Shown one piece after another: positions 50,817 to 59,898 of a DNA stretch of 64,000 nucleotides; the stretch's first letter is position 1, and each line of letters begins with the position of its first letter. A program made the position numbers and the translations under genes. Under the pieces are notes generated by a model. It was not told where the DNA came from. It saw nothing but the letters and a program-made list of their open reading frames with translations, and searched no databases. This DNA comes from Gordoniibacillus chartarius. Its GTDB lineage: Bacteria; Bacillota; Bacilli; Paenibacillales; NBRC-103111. The stretch is taken from positions 24,384 to 88,383 of the forward strand of contig NZ_JBHLWN010000048.1 in NCBI RefSeq assembly GCF_042432825.1. The letters are read 5' to 3'.

Positions 50817-52196
50817 ATGCATGGAAAACAATACATCAATATCCGCCAATTTTCTTGGCTGACCAGCACTCTCTTAACGGGAGGCGGCCTTGTTTCCGTG
50901 CAGAACGTTCTCGCCAGAGCTTCCGGCCCCGATATGTGGCTCAGCTACTGGATGCCGACCCTCTATGTATTCATCATCGTCGCCTTGCTCGGATACCTGA
51001 ACAAGGTGTTCCCCGGACGTCATATTTACCGGATTAATACCGAATTGTTCGGCAAATGGTTCGGGGGACTGCTCAATGCCGTGATTCTTTATCATTTCTG
51101 GATGATTCTTGTCCGTGACATCTCGCTGTTCAACCGTTTCTTCGTCACGACGCTGCTGCCGCGTACACCGCTGGAAATATTCGGATTGCTGTTCATGATC
51201 GTCATGATCTATTACGGCCGGACTTCCTTGGAAGTCGTCGCCAGGGTGAACGACGTTTTCTTCCCGTTGTTCGTGCTGATTGTGCTGCTTATGCCGTTCA
51301 GCTTACTGAATGAAATTCAGCCCAGCCTGATTCAACCGATCATGGCGAGCAGCTTCCGTCTGCACATCTCATCGAATATCATCTCCTCGAGCTGGTATGC
51401 GGATATTTTGATCATGGGCGCCTTCCTGCATATGGTCCATTCCTCTACGGAGTTAAAATCAAGTCTTCGCCGCGGCGCGATACTGTCAAGCTTCATTTTA
51501 TCGCTGGTCTTAGCGCTCAATGTTTTCGTATTCGGTCCCTATTTGCCGGGCAACTTTATTTACCCGACTTATGAGCTTGTCCAGCAAATCCACATTACGG
51601 ACTTCCTCGACCGGGTTGACTTGATCATTCTCATGATCTGGTTTCCGGTAACGGTGTGCAAGGTCGTCATGATTTATATCGCTTTGCTGTACGGTGTAAC
51701 GTCCTTCTTCCGGAAGGCGGACCACAGCTCCGTCAATAAACCGCTGGCCGCCTTTCTGGTGATCACCGCATTGGCCGTGTTCCGCTCCACTACCGAGGTA
51801 TTCAGCTACGGTAACTATGCATCCGCAGCGATCGTGTTCGGCTACCAGCCGGTCTATTTTGTGCTTCTGTTCATAGCTGTCAAAGTATACCTGCGCCGCA
51901 ACGGATTGAATCCTGCCGATCTCAGTCAGCGGCGGGAACCGCCGGTCGGCCGCAGCAATTCGGGTAGACGCGGCAATATGAAGATCTGGGATCGAATCAG
52001 CACCAAGATGTCTTACTCCTCCTGGCGGCTGACGAGCAACGCAGTTCTATGTGTGATAGTCGTCGTCGTCGCGGCCGGATATTGGACAGGTCAGCGCTGG
52101 GCGGCCGGCGGACTGATAGCGGGTGCGATGTATACCTTATGTATGGTCATTCTGCTTCTGTCTACCTATGCAGAGACGAAGTCAACCTCCTCCTAG
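50817..52196 (+). CDS. Spore germination permease, GerB family, with extended C-terminus
   Basis: 459 residues of the amino acid-permease-like GerAB/GerKB group, with about ten membrane helices. ISIRQFSWLT-like start, GKWFGGLLNAVILYHFWMILVRDISLF and PLEIFGLLFMIVMIYYGRTSLEVVARVND are family-like. It binds or senses the germinant. Beyond the usual end near residue 365 there is a basic linker (SQRREPPVGRSNSGRRG) and two more hydrophobic helices (NAVLCVIVVVVAAGYW, AAGGLIAGAMYTLCMVILLLSTY), an unusual extension. Last gene of the operon. Confidence 0.9.
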   Translation: MHGKQYINIRQFSWLTSTLLTGGGLVSVQNVLARASGPDMWLSYWMPTLYVFIIVALLGYLNKVFPGRHIYRINTELFGKWFGGLLNAVILYHFWMILVRDISLFNRFFVTTLLPRTPLEIFGLLFMIVMIYYGRTSLEVVARVNDVFFPLFVLIVLLMPFSLLNEIQPSLIQPIMASSFRLHISSNIISSSWYADILIMGAFLHMVHSSTELKSSLRRGAILSSFILSLVLALNVFVFGPYLPGNFIYPTYELVQQIHITDFLDRVDLIILMIWFPVTVCKVVMIYIALLYGVTSFFRKADHSSVNKPLAAFLVITALAVFRSTTEVFSYGNYASAAIVFGYQPVYFVLLFIAVKVYLRRNGLNPADLSQRREPPVGRSNSGRRGNMKIWDRISTKMSYSSWRLTSNAVLCVIVVVVAAGYWTGQRWAAGGLIAGAMYTLCMVILLLSTYAETKSTSS

Positions 52197-52283
52197 CTTG
52201 GTCGGCCCGCTTGGCGGCTTTGCGGCTCCGCTCGGCGGACTGTCCGGCAGCGATACCGGGCAGCGGTAGAAAACAGCCTCGGC

Positions 52284-52312
52284 TTGGGTGCCGGGGCTAT
52301 TGGTGCTATACT
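52284..52312 (+). promoter_or_regulatory. SigA-type promoter of the HAD phosphatase gene
   Basis: TTGGGT (52284-52289), 17-base spacer, TATACT (52307-52312), 58 bases before the ATG. Confidence 0.5.
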
Positions 52313-52370
52313 GATACACATATAGACATATACGGACATATATACAAGCAGACGGGAGAGACTCCAGCTT

Positions 52371-53108
52371 ATGACGCCGCAAACGATTTTATTCGATTTG
52401 GACGACACTTTGGTGCACTGCAATAAATATTTTGAAATGGTCATCGATCAGTTCGTCGACGAAATGCTGTCCTGGTTCTCCGGCCACGGACTGACTCCGC
52501 AGCAGGTGAAAGACAAGCAGCTGGAGGTCGACCTTGCCGGCGTGAACATCCACGGCTTCAAGCCGGAGCGTTTCCCGCAATCGTTCGTGGAGACGTATCG
52601 GCTGTATGCCGAGCAATTCGGCCGCAGGACATCCCCTGACGAGGAGCAGTTCCTGATGAAGCTCGGACGCACGGTGTACACCTATTCGGTGGAGCCGTAT
52701 CCGCATATGGCCGAGACGCTCGACATTCTGTCGGATGCCGGCCACAAGCTGTTCCTTTATACCGGCGGAGACGCTTCGATCCAACGGGCGAAAGTACGGG
52801 ACAGCGGACTGCATCGATATTTTGACGACCGGATCTTCGTGACCCTGCACAAAAATACCGATTTCATGCGCTCCATCGTAACCGAGCAGGGCTTCGATAC
52901 ATCCCGCACATGGATGATCGGCAATTCGGTGCGAACCGATGTGATTCCTGCGCTCGAAGCAGGGCTGCATTGCATCCATATCCCGGCCAAGAACGATTGG
53001 CATTACAACGTAGGCGAAGTAACCGTTTCGCCGAAGGGAGCGTTTCTGACGCTTTCGTCGCTGCAGGATGTGCCTCCGGCCATTCGGGAGTACGCAGGGC
53101 GCCGTTGA
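52371..53108 (+). CDS. HAD-superfamily hydrolase
   Basis: 245 residues. Motif I FDLDDTLVH (Asp10 and Asp12), motif II LFLYTGGD near residue 130, Lys in RAKVRDSGL, and motif IV WMIGNSVRTDVIPALEAG near residue 183. The cap is of the helical C1 type. It is a phosphatase or phosphoglycolate-type enzyme of unknown substrate. It has its own promoter and a shared bidirectional terminator with the following small gene. Confidence 0.87.
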   Translation: MTPQTILFDLDDTLVHCNKYFEMVIDQFVDEMLSWFSGHGLTPQQVKDKQLEVDLAGVNIHGFKPERFPQSFVETYRLYAEQFGRRTSPDEEQFLMKLGRTVYTYSVEPYPHMAETLDILSDAGHKLFLYTGGDASIQRAKVRDSGLHRYFDDRIFVTLHKNTDFMRSIVTEQGFDTSRTWMIGNSVRTDVIPALEAGLHCIHIPAKNDWHYNVGEVTVSPKGAFLTLSSLQDVPPAIREYAGRR

Positions 53109-53150
53109 TATGGGCCGCGGTTCCCGCAGCATTCTTCATCGATCGAGAAC

Positions 53151-53194
53151 AAAGAACCTTCCCCTCCGCGCATGAAGCAGGGGGAAGGTTCTTT
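53151..53194. terminator. Bidirectional terminator
   Basis: AAAGAACCTTCCCCT (53151-53165) / AGGGGGAAGGTTCTTT (53179-53194), T-rich on both outer sides. It ends the HAD gene on the plus strand and the 53-residue gene on the minus strand. Confidence 0.85.
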
Positions 53195-53196
53195 CT

Positions 53197-53358
53197 CTAC
53201 GTATACATTCTATTGCGGCGCTGCTGGATCAGCTCCAGAGTTTGCTGCAGCTCCCGCTTGCTTAGCGCCACTCGTTTCGTTAACTCGACGTGCTTCTTAT
53301 AGAGCTTCTGTACCCTCTCGGTTAATGCTCTAATATTGGTGTTGTTGAGATGATCCAT
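53197..53358 (-). CDS. Small basic helical protein (53 residues)
   Basis: An ATG at 53358 lies nine bases after AAAGGAG. The product has 53 residues, all helix-forming and charged, with a heptad-like pattern (LTERVQKLYKKHVELTKRVALSKRELQQTLELIQQRR). It ends three bases before a strong terminator, which supports a real gene. No family recognised, and its size and charge fit a small spore or DNA-associated protein. Confidence 0.6.
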   Translation of the reverse strand: MDHLNNTNIRALTERVQKLYKKHVELTKRVALSKRELQQTLELIQQRRNRMYT

Positions 53359-53480
53359 CTTCCGGCTCTCCTTTGCACAAGTAATTGGGCAAACAACACC
53401 ATCGATTGTACCTTAATATGATCTTAATGTATGTCGAAATATGTCATCAAATTCAGCATTTTTTCCGCGTGATTTCGGCC

Positions 53481-54428
53481 TTAAGCGGCTACATCCCTGC
53501 GTGTAAAGACGAGCCAGGACAGCGCATTGAACACCACGAAATAGACGGCGAGCACACTGACCGAGAAGCCGAGCGTCATACCCTCCGCCAGCGGCTGTCC
53601 CGCCAAGTAAGGCGTCAAATCCGTGTTCGCGAATAAGAAATATTTCCCCCATTCCCACCGCAGCAGCAGCATCGTCAGCAATTGTCCCGTCAGCATCAGG
53701 AACATGCTCACGCCGACCGAGAGCACCGAGCTGCGGAACACCGACGAGATCATAAAGGCCAGCGTAACGACCATGATCAGCTCGATCATCTTCAGCCCGT
53801 AAGCAGCCAGCACGGTGCCGGCAGCCGAGCTCTCCCGGACAGCCCCGGCTTCGTCAATCGACAAGACCGGCGCCGACCAGCCGGTGAAGCCGGACAACAC
53901 ACCGTTCATGAGGACCGAACCGGCAAACAAGATCACCAGCAGGAATAACGCGAATAACATTGTCGATATATATTTGGACAGAAGGATTTTGGCTCGCGAA
54001 GACGGCCTGATCAGCAGCAGCTTGATCGTTCCCCATGTGAACTCGGCGGCGACGACGTCGGCAGCCACGATAACGGTGAACAGCGTCGCCAGCGTGACAA
54101 GCCAAGCCTGCTTCTGCACGCTGCCCCACATCGTCGCCTCCGTCGGCGGGATATGATGATCCAGCTGGTAGCGCGACACAGCCAGCTGCTCGATTAACCG
54201 TTTCTTCAGCGGTCCCGGTGTCTCTTCACTCTGCAATTCGCGTTCCATGGACTGTATATTCTGCTGCAGCTCCGTCTTCCAATCGATCCGGGGATGGCCG
54301 GTGGAGCTTTTTTCGTTATGGGAAATCAATGCAGCCAGCAGGCAAAACGCCATCAATATCCCGACGAGCACCCATGTCCGGACTCGAAGGTATATTTTCA
54401 TATTTTCGTTACGGACGAGGTTAAGCAA
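53481..54428 (-). CDS. ABC-2 type transporter permease
   Basis: 315 residues. NLVRNENMKIYLRVRTWVLVGILMAF is the typical start of ABC-2 permeases. A long polar loop follows (about residues 40-95), then five helices (VTLATLFTVIVAADVVAAEFTWGTIKLLLIRPSSR is the conserved coupling segment). The TTG start at 54428 lies six bases after GGGAGGG and overlaps the ATPase stop by eight bases. It forms an exporter with the ATPase, possibly for an antimicrobial peptide or lipid, under the divergent two-component system. Confidence 0.88.
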   Translation of the reverse strand: MLNLVRNENMKIYLRVRTWVLVGILMAFCLLAALISHNEKSSTGHPRIDWKTELQQNIQSMERELQSEETPGPLKKRLIEQLAVSRYQLDHHIPPTEATMWGSVQKQAWLVTLATLFTVIVAADVVAAEFTWGTIKLLLIRPSSRAKILLSKYISTMLFALFLLVILFAGSVLMNGVLSGFTGWSAPVLSIDEAGAVRESSAAGTVLAAYGLKMIELIMVVTLAFMISSVFRSSVLSVGVSMFLMLTGQLLTMLLLRWEWGKYFLFANTDLTPYLAGQPLAEGMTLGFSVSVLAVYFVVFNALSWLVFTRRDVAA

Positions 54429-55386
54429 TGGACTCCCTCCCGGTAATCTCGAGAAATTTGTCTTCCAGAGATTTGGTAACGATGCGGATTCCTGATACCC
54501 GAATCCCGCCTTTGACCAGCTCGCTATTGATGTCGGCGATCCGTTCGCGTTCGATTTGCACGACCAGTCCTTCGGCTAAGCCATCGGCGCCGCCGCCTGG
54601 CTGGGCGGCCACCTCCGCTTCCGGGAATACCGCGCGGATCAGCTGCTCCGCCTTGGCGATCTGTCCGCCGTCGACCTCAAACAGTACGGGCTGAAGGCCG
54701 TCATCCCGAACGAATTCGCCGATCGCCCTTACATCGATCAGCCTGCCTGTCTGCAGGATCGCGATCCGGTCGCACATGAGCTCCATCTCCGCAAGCAGGT
54801 GGCTGGATACGATGACGGAGATGCCCTCCTCCCGGGTCAGCCGCCGCAGGTGGTCGCGAAGCTCGCGGATCCCCGCCGGGTCGAGTCCGTTCGTCGGCTC
54901 GTCGAGGATGAGCAGCGACGGCTTGTGCAGCAGCGCCTGAGCGATGCCGAGCCGCTGGCGCATGCCCAAGGAATATGTCTTTACCTTCTCGTGGATGCGG
55001 TTCTCGAGCCCGACGAGCGCGATGACCTCTTCGATCCGCTCCCTCGTTACCCCCGGCGACATACGGGCAAAGTGCAGCAAGTTATGATAGCCGCTCAGGA
55101 ATTTGTACATTTCCGGATTCTCGACAATCGCCCCGACATGCCGAATCGCTTGCTCGAACTCCGTGCGGATCGACTTGCCTTGAATGAATATTTCGCCTTC
55201 CGTTATCGACATGAGACCGACCATCATGCGGATCGTCGTCGTTTTGCCTGCGCCGTTCGGACCGAGGAAGCCGAATACCTCGCCGTGCGGCACATCAAAC
55301 GAGATCCCGTCGATGATGGTCTTCCCGCCGATTCGTTTGGTCACGCCGTGCAAACGAACCAGCGGTTCATGATGGATGTGTTCCAT
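54421..55386 (-). CDS. ABC transporter ATP-binding protein
   Basis: 321 residues. Walker A GPNGAGKTTTIRMM, signature YSLGMRQRLGIAQALL, Walker B LLILDEPTNGLDPAG, and H-loop IVSSHLL. The C-terminal 90 residues are the extension usual in bacitracin/lantibiotic-type exporters (BcrA-like). ATG 55386 is chosen because homology begins at once (LVRLHGVTKRIGGKTII). Upstream in-frame codons are not protein-like. Divergent from the histidine kinase gene. Confidence 0.92.
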   Translation of the reverse strand: MEHIHHEPLVRLHGVTKRIGGKTIIDGISFDVPHGEVFGFLGPNGAGKTTTIRMMVGLMSITEGEIFIQGKSIRTEFEQAIRHVGAIVENPEMYKFLSGYHNLLHFARMSPGVTRERIEEVIALVGLENRIHEKVKTYSLGMRQRLGIAQALLHKPSLLILDEPTNGLDPAGIRELRDHLRRLTREEGISVIVSSHLLAEMELMCDRIAILQTGRLIDVRAIGEFVRDDGLQPVLFEVDGGQIAKAEQLIRAVFPEAEVAAQPGGGADGLAEGLVVQIERERIADINSELVKGGIRVSGIRIVTKSLEDKFLEITGRESIA

Positions 55387-55571
55387 ATGAATTCCTGACT
55401 CCCTTCGGTCTATCAAACTATCAGCCGTTACCAGTTTACCCCGATTGCGGTTCGTGAAAACAGTGCGCGAAGTCACGATCCGGTCACATGGCTTCGTATG
55501 ACCGAATTCACTAGCCGCCCCGCGCCGCAATCAAGTACAATACAATCAACAAGACAGGGGGAAGCTGCGTT

Positions 55572-56762
55572 ATGATTGAAAGACGCCCGTGGCATTGGGT
55601 CGACTGGATGCTGCTCTCGGTGCAGACCGGCTGGTTTCTGGTCGGCGCCATCTACGCTGTGTTCGATCAGGCCGTGTTCGGCCAAGTGCCCGTCTGGGCC
55701 GCCTTAACGCTGATGCTGCTCGGCATTATCGGAACACTGGCGTTCTGGCGTCCGGGTTACGTGAATTTAACGTGGGTGCCGCTTATTTTATTGGTCACGG
55801 TAGGCACCTTGCAGACATTGATCGTCTGGACGTCGGGCAGGACGGTCGGCATTATTTTCGTACCGCTCATTCTGATCGGGTTTCTGGCTCACCGGCGTAC
55901 GATGTGGTGGACGATCCCCGTTTTCGTGTTTGCGGTACCGCTGTCGAGCTGGTTTCTGTTCCATGCTTATAAGGGTGCGATTTATGCTCTTGAGGATCTG
56001 CTCAATTACGTCATGTTTTTTGGAATCGGATTTGCGCTGGGCCGGTTGTACCGGACGCAGGTAAAGACGGGCCGCCTGCTTGAAGAGAATCAACGCCAGT
56101 ACAGCCTGATCCGCCAGCAAAATCAAGTGCTCGAGCAGTACGCCAGCCGCATCGAAGCGCTGACGCTGCAGGCCGAGCGTAACCGGATGGCGCAGGAGCT
56201 GCACGATACGGTCGGCCATACGTTTACATCGGTCATTATGGGCATGGACGCGGTCTCTTACCTGATTGAGGCGGCGCCGGACAAGGCGAAGGAGCAGCTG
56301 GAGAAGCTGCGCTCGGTTACCCGCAGCGGCCTGGAGGAAGTGCGGCGGTCCATTCATCAGATGGCGCCCCAAGAGGACGATCTGATCGTCTCGGAACAGT
56401 TTTCCCGGCTTGCGAATGAGTTTGCTATGCAGACGGGCACCGTCATCCGCGTAGAAGTGAAGGGAAAGGAATACGAGCTTCCGCAGCAAGCCCGCTGGAC
56501 GCTGTTCCGCTGCTTGCAGGAGTCGCTGACGAATGCGAAGCGGCACGGCCATGCGAGCGTGGTCACCATCATTTTGGAATTCGGAGCCAAATATGTAGAG
56601 CTTAGCATCGAAGACAACGGTATCGGCTCGGATACGCTCGAAAGCGGCTTTGGGCTGACGGCGATGCGGGACCGGCTCGAGGCTCTTACAGGGACGCTTC
56701 ACGTTCGATCGAAGAGCGGGGAAGGCACCTGCGTCCGCTGCCGTATTCCGATGTCGGTATAA
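55572..56762 (+). CDS. Sensor histidine kinase, NarL/DesK type
   Basis: 396 residues. About six membrane helices span residues 12-160, and a short coiled coil leads to the HisKA_3 dimer domain with His211 in ERNRMAQELHDTVGHTF. The HATPase domain has LFRCLQESLTNAKRHGHAS (N box), VELSIEDNGIGSD and GFGLTAMRDRLEALTG. It senses an envelope or ligand signal through its membrane part, as in DesK or LiaS-like kinases. It is followed by its regulator 27 bases on. Confidence 0.92.
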   Translation: MIERRPWHWVDWMLLSVQTGWFLVGAIYAVFDQAVFGQVPVWAALTLMLLGIIGTLAFWRPGYVNLTWVPLILLVTVGTLQTLIVWTSGRTVGIIFVPLILIGFLAHRRTMWWTIPVFVFAVPLSSWFLFHAYKGAIYALEDLLNYVMFFGIGFALGRLYRTQVKTGRLLEENQRQYSLIRQQNQVLEQYASRIEALTLQAERNRMAQELHDTVGHTFTSVIMGMDAVSYLIEAAPDKAKEQLEKLRSVTRSGLEEVRRSIHQMAPQEDDLIVSEQFSRLANEFAMQTGTVIRVEVKGKEYELPQQARWTLFRCLQESLTNAKRHGHASVVTIILEFGAKYVELSIEDNGIGSDTLESGFGLTAMRDRLEALTGTLHVRSKSGEGTCVRCRIPMSV

Positions 56763-56789
56763 TTCGTGGATTCCAGGAGGAGATAGACA

Positions 56790-57488
56790 ATGAAGGATAT
56801 CAAATTGCTGCTGGTCGATGACCAGGATTTGATTCGCGAAAGCTTGCATATCGTATTGGATATGGACCCGGAGATCGAGGTCGTCGGTCTCGCCGAGAAC
56901 GGACAAGTCGCCATCGACTTGTGCCGGGAGAAGCAGCCGAACATTGTGCTGATGGACATCCGGATGCCGGTGATGGACGGCGTGGAGGCGACGAAGCGGA
57001 TCAAAGCCGAATGGCCGCATATTCGCGTCATTATCGTAACGACGTTTCAGGAGGTCGATTACGTCGTCGAAGCGCTTGGCGCAGGGGCCGAAGGCTATTT
57101 GCTCAAAGCGATTCATCCGAAGGAGCTCGCCTCCGGGATCAAGTGGGTTCACCGCGGCGGCACGCTCATTCCGCAAGATATTGCGAGGCTGCTCGTGCAG
57201 CAGGCGAGGTCAGGTGCCGGCGGCGGGAGTGGTGCGAATGGTGCGGGTGCAGGTGACGGTGCCGGCAGCAGCGGCGCGAGCGCTTCGGCGGACGCATACG
57301 GACTGAGCGAACGGGAGCTGCAGGTGCTCCACTGCATCGCCGACGGACTGAACAACAAGGAGATTGCAGAGAAGCTGTTTCTCTCTGAAGGCACGGTGAA
57401 AAATTACATTTCCAATATTTATTCGAAAATGGACGTTCGCGACCGCATTCAGGCGACGCGCAAAGCGCAAGACGAAGGGATGCTGTAG
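56790..57488 (+). CDS. LuxR/NarL-family response regulator
   Basis: 232 residues. The receiver has Asp10/Asp11, the phospho-acceptor Asp56 in IVLMDIRMP, Thr in IVTTFQ and Lys in YLLKA. The C-terminal HTH is LSERELQVLHCIADGLNNKEIAEKLFLSEGTVKNYISNIYSKM. Between them lies a linker of about 30 residues made almost only of Gly, Ala, Ser and Asn (57,212-57,295), far longer and simpler than usual. It probably controls the divergent ABC exporter operon. Confidence 0.93.
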   Translation: MKDIKLLLVDDQDLIRESLHIVLDMDPEIEVVGLAENGQVAIDLCREKQPNIVLMDIRMPVMDGVEATKRIKAEWPHIRVIIVTTFQEVDYVVEALGAGAEGYLLKAIHPKELASGIKWVHRGGTLIPQDIARLLVQQARSGAGGGSGANGAGAGDGAGSSGASASADAYGLSERELQVLHCIADGLNNKEIAEKLFLSEGTVKNYISNIYSKMDVRDRIQATRKAQDEGML

Positions 57489-57625
57489 GGAAAGTACATC
57501 AGCTGCTTAAAGTGAAGCGAAGTCAGAGCGGCTGATGATGTTGTATTCTCTCCCGGCCCGATATGGCTTTCCGTCGGACAGGTTATTGTTTACCTTGCCC
57601 GACGGAGTGCAGTTTCGTTTCGTGC

Positions 57626-58966
57626 TTATGAGCTTCCATCCGCTGAGCCCCTGGATTTTACCGCGGACAATTTCGCTGTAATCATCGACATGGCTTGCTC
57701 GTAGGTTAGTTCCCCCGCTGCCACCCTATACAGTTGTTCGCTGATTGTTTGTAATGTCTTTAGATCCTCGGTAGTATCCAGTCTGACGTCCAGATCCGTA
57801 GGCGGGCGCAAACTATAGAAGGGTTCGTAAAATTCCTTCTTCGCATCCATGACATCGCGGCGTGCGGAGAGTCCAGTCGAGGACACCTTGGCGTTCATCT
57901 TTGCGGTCTCCTCACTGTGCAAGAACGCGATCAGACTCCAGGCCAGTTCAGGATTCGGCGTTTGCGCATGGATGGCATAGATGTGAGGAACGACATAATC
58001 GGCTCCCCTTTGTGGAAATTGCGGATCGATGGGGATCGAGGCGACGCCCCAATTCACCTTGCCTGTATTCGTCAGTAAATACACATAAGAAGAATCTTCG
58101 ATGGTCATGGCGCTGTTGCCCTGCAAAAATAGCTGGCTGTCTAATCCGCGTTTGCTTTGGGAAAAATCCCTATGTTGATCGTAGGCTGCACCGCTCTGAT
58201 AAAGAGAAACAACCTCCTTGAAAAGCTGATTCCATGCAGGAGCTTGGAGCAATGACAATTCGGCCGAGCTTTCCGGCAATCGCAATTGCCGGGAAAGAGC
58301 CATCAACCGGATCAATTGATCCATCGGCACAGACATCGAGGAGTAGCCGTAGAGAGGGGCATCACCATTACGCTGCCCGGCAAAGCGTTGAACAAGAGTC
58401 TGAAATTGCTGCCAGCTCATATTGCTCTCCGGATAGGAAATCCCGTAACGATCGAATAATTCCTTGTTATAATACAAAGCCTGCGTCGAGAAGGTCGGAC
58501 TCAACCCGTAAAGCTCCCTCTGGCTGCCTGCCCGCAGAAGCTCGGTCAAATACGGATGCAGCCTTTCCAGATCGAATTCGTGCCCGCTGACAAAAGGGTC
58601 TAGATGAAGAAGCTTGCCTTCTGCTGCCAACTGAAAATATTGTTTCAGATTTAAGTCCAAAACATCAGGCCGCTCCCGGTCGATGAAGTCACTGATTTCT
58701 TCAAGAAGGTTTGACTTTTCAACGGAATACACCTGCAGCATGGAAGGAATTTGGATGTCAACATTCGTATGTTGAAGCATAAAGAACTGACCGTACCGGC
58801 TCATAAATTGATTTTCATCCACAGCCATTACCTTAAGCGTTTCTCGTCCTTGCACCACAGGCTTGTTCACACAACCGGCCATTGCGGAGGAGACAACGCC
58901 CCATACCGAGAACAGGACCAGCCATTTCCGGATTGCGCCGCGTCTCCGTTCACTTCCTCGCATCAT
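57626..58966 (-). CDS. Extracellular solute-binding lipoprotein (family 1-like)
   Basis: 446 residues. A signal peptide ends in SAMAGC, giving a lipidated Cys near residue 31. The rest has the periplasmic-binding fold: LDLNLKQYFQLAAEGKLLHLDPFVSG, LYGLSPTFSTQALYYNKELFDRYGI, GNSAMTIEDSSYVYLL and ELAWSLIAFLHSEETAKMNAK are typical of sugar-binding proteins. There is no MalF/MalG-type permease here. Instead the start overlaps the stop of an ABC-2 export permease by four bases. It may scavenge, sense or sequester a ligand for that exporter (an immunity-like role). Confidence 0.82.
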   Translation of the reverse strand: MMRGSERRRGAIRKWLVLFSVWGVVSSAMAGCVNKPVVQGRETLKVMAVDENQFMSRYGQFFMLQHTNVDIQIPSMLQVYSVEKSNLLEEISDFIDRERPDVLDLNLKQYFQLAAEGKLLHLDPFVSGHEFDLERLHPYLTELLRAGSQRELYGLSPTFSTQALYYNKELFDRYGISYPESNMSWQQFQTLVQRFAGQRNGDAPLYGYSSMSVPMDQLIRLMALSRQLRLPESSAELSLLQAPAWNQLFKEVVSLYQSGAAYDQHRDFSQSKRGLDSQLFLQGNSAMTIEDSSYVYLLTNTGKVNWGVASIPIDPQFPQRGADYVVPHIYAIHAQTPNPELAWSLIAFLHSEETAKMNAKVSSTGLSARRDVMDAKKEFYEPFYSLRPPTDLDVRLDTTEDLKTLQTISEQLYRVAAGELTYEQAMSMITAKLSAVKSRGSADGSS

Positions 58967-59898
58967 GCGTATACCTCTTTTCGACTAAAGGAAACTAGGG
59001 TAATCCCTATAAAACCAAAACAATATGCAGTTAAAATCGATATGGATCGAAGCATCGTCTCCCATCCGGCCCCAGAGTCTATTGATTGGCTAACATTCAG
59101 GTGGGCAAACAGCAGGAACTCGGTCCAACCGGCGGTTCCCCATATTTTGCTCGATATCGTACCTGCAAAGAGCGTCAGCAAGGAAATCACGATAGCCAAC
59201 GAGCTGTTGTTCAATAACGTCGAGATCATCAGGCAGAGCAAGCAAATTACTGTATTTTCTAGAGCCCTGAGGATCAGCTTGCCGGCGACACCCTGCCAGT
59301 ACGTATGACGAATTATCTCACCATCGGACGCTGTCACATAATAATGCTTGGCGGCCCCTTCAAATCCATACAGAAATCCTCCTATCGTAAATCCAACGGC
59401 AAACAATACCGCCATACCCGCCATCAAGCAGGCCATCATCGCCACTAATTTGGCAGCGATCACTTTCCATCTTCGGTGAGGACGAAACAGCAGCATTCGA
59501 ATCGTCCCCCTTTGGTATTCCGAAGCTACCATATCCGCAGCAATCAGGATCAGAAATATGGTGATGACCACGGTCAGACCCATCGAATTATTCACGAAGA
59601 CCCATGCATTCTTGTCGTACGGGGAAATATTGTTTTCCAAGAAATAATTGTTTTTCTTCAGATTTTGCTCCATGATCCGTTTAAAATTGGTGGAAAATGG
59701 GTCCCCCTCAACGTGAGTCAAGACCTCCTCGATATCTTTATTTTCACGCATAAGCTCCTGTCGCCAATCCTTACCCTGCAGCTCCTTGCTAGACATGTTA
59801 TCGATCACCGCATTTACACCTAGAAGCAAAAGGAGTAGCCCTAGAAATACCCAAACTCTCTTGGTAGTTACGAGCTTGTCCAGTTCGTTACGAAACAT
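58963..59898 (-). CDS. ABC-2 type transporter permease
   Basis: About 311 residues. MFRNELDKLVTTKRVWVFLGLLLLLLGVNAVID begins the first helix. A long polar outer loop of about 90 residues follows, then five helices, with AADMVASEYQRGTIRMLLFRPHRR as the ATPase coupling segment. ATG 59898 is chosen for protein likeness, though its ribosome site is weak and GTG codons at 59904 and 59910 are alternatives. It overlaps the end of the ATPase gene and the start of the lipoprotein gene, so the three are translated together. Confidence 0.85.
   Translation of the reverse strand: MFRNELDKLVTTKRVWVFLGLLLLLLGVNAVIDNMSSKELQGKDWRQELMRENKDIEEVLTHVEGDPFSTNFKRIMEQNLKKNNYFLENNISPYDKNAWVFVNNSMGLTVVITIFLILIAADMVASEYQRGTIRMLLFRPHRRWKVIAAKLVAMMACLMAGMAVLFAVGFTIGGFLYGFEGAAKHYYVTASDGEIIRHTYWQGVAGKLILRALENTVICLLCLMISTLLNNSSLAIVISLLTLFAGTISSKIWGTAGWTEFLLFAHLNVSQSIDSGAGWETMLRSISILTAYCFGFIGITLVSFSRKEVYA

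Noticed and set aside
55788..57176. Long minus-strand open frame opposite the two-component system
   Set aside because: It is a shadow of the histidine kinase and response regulator genes and has no recognisable domain.
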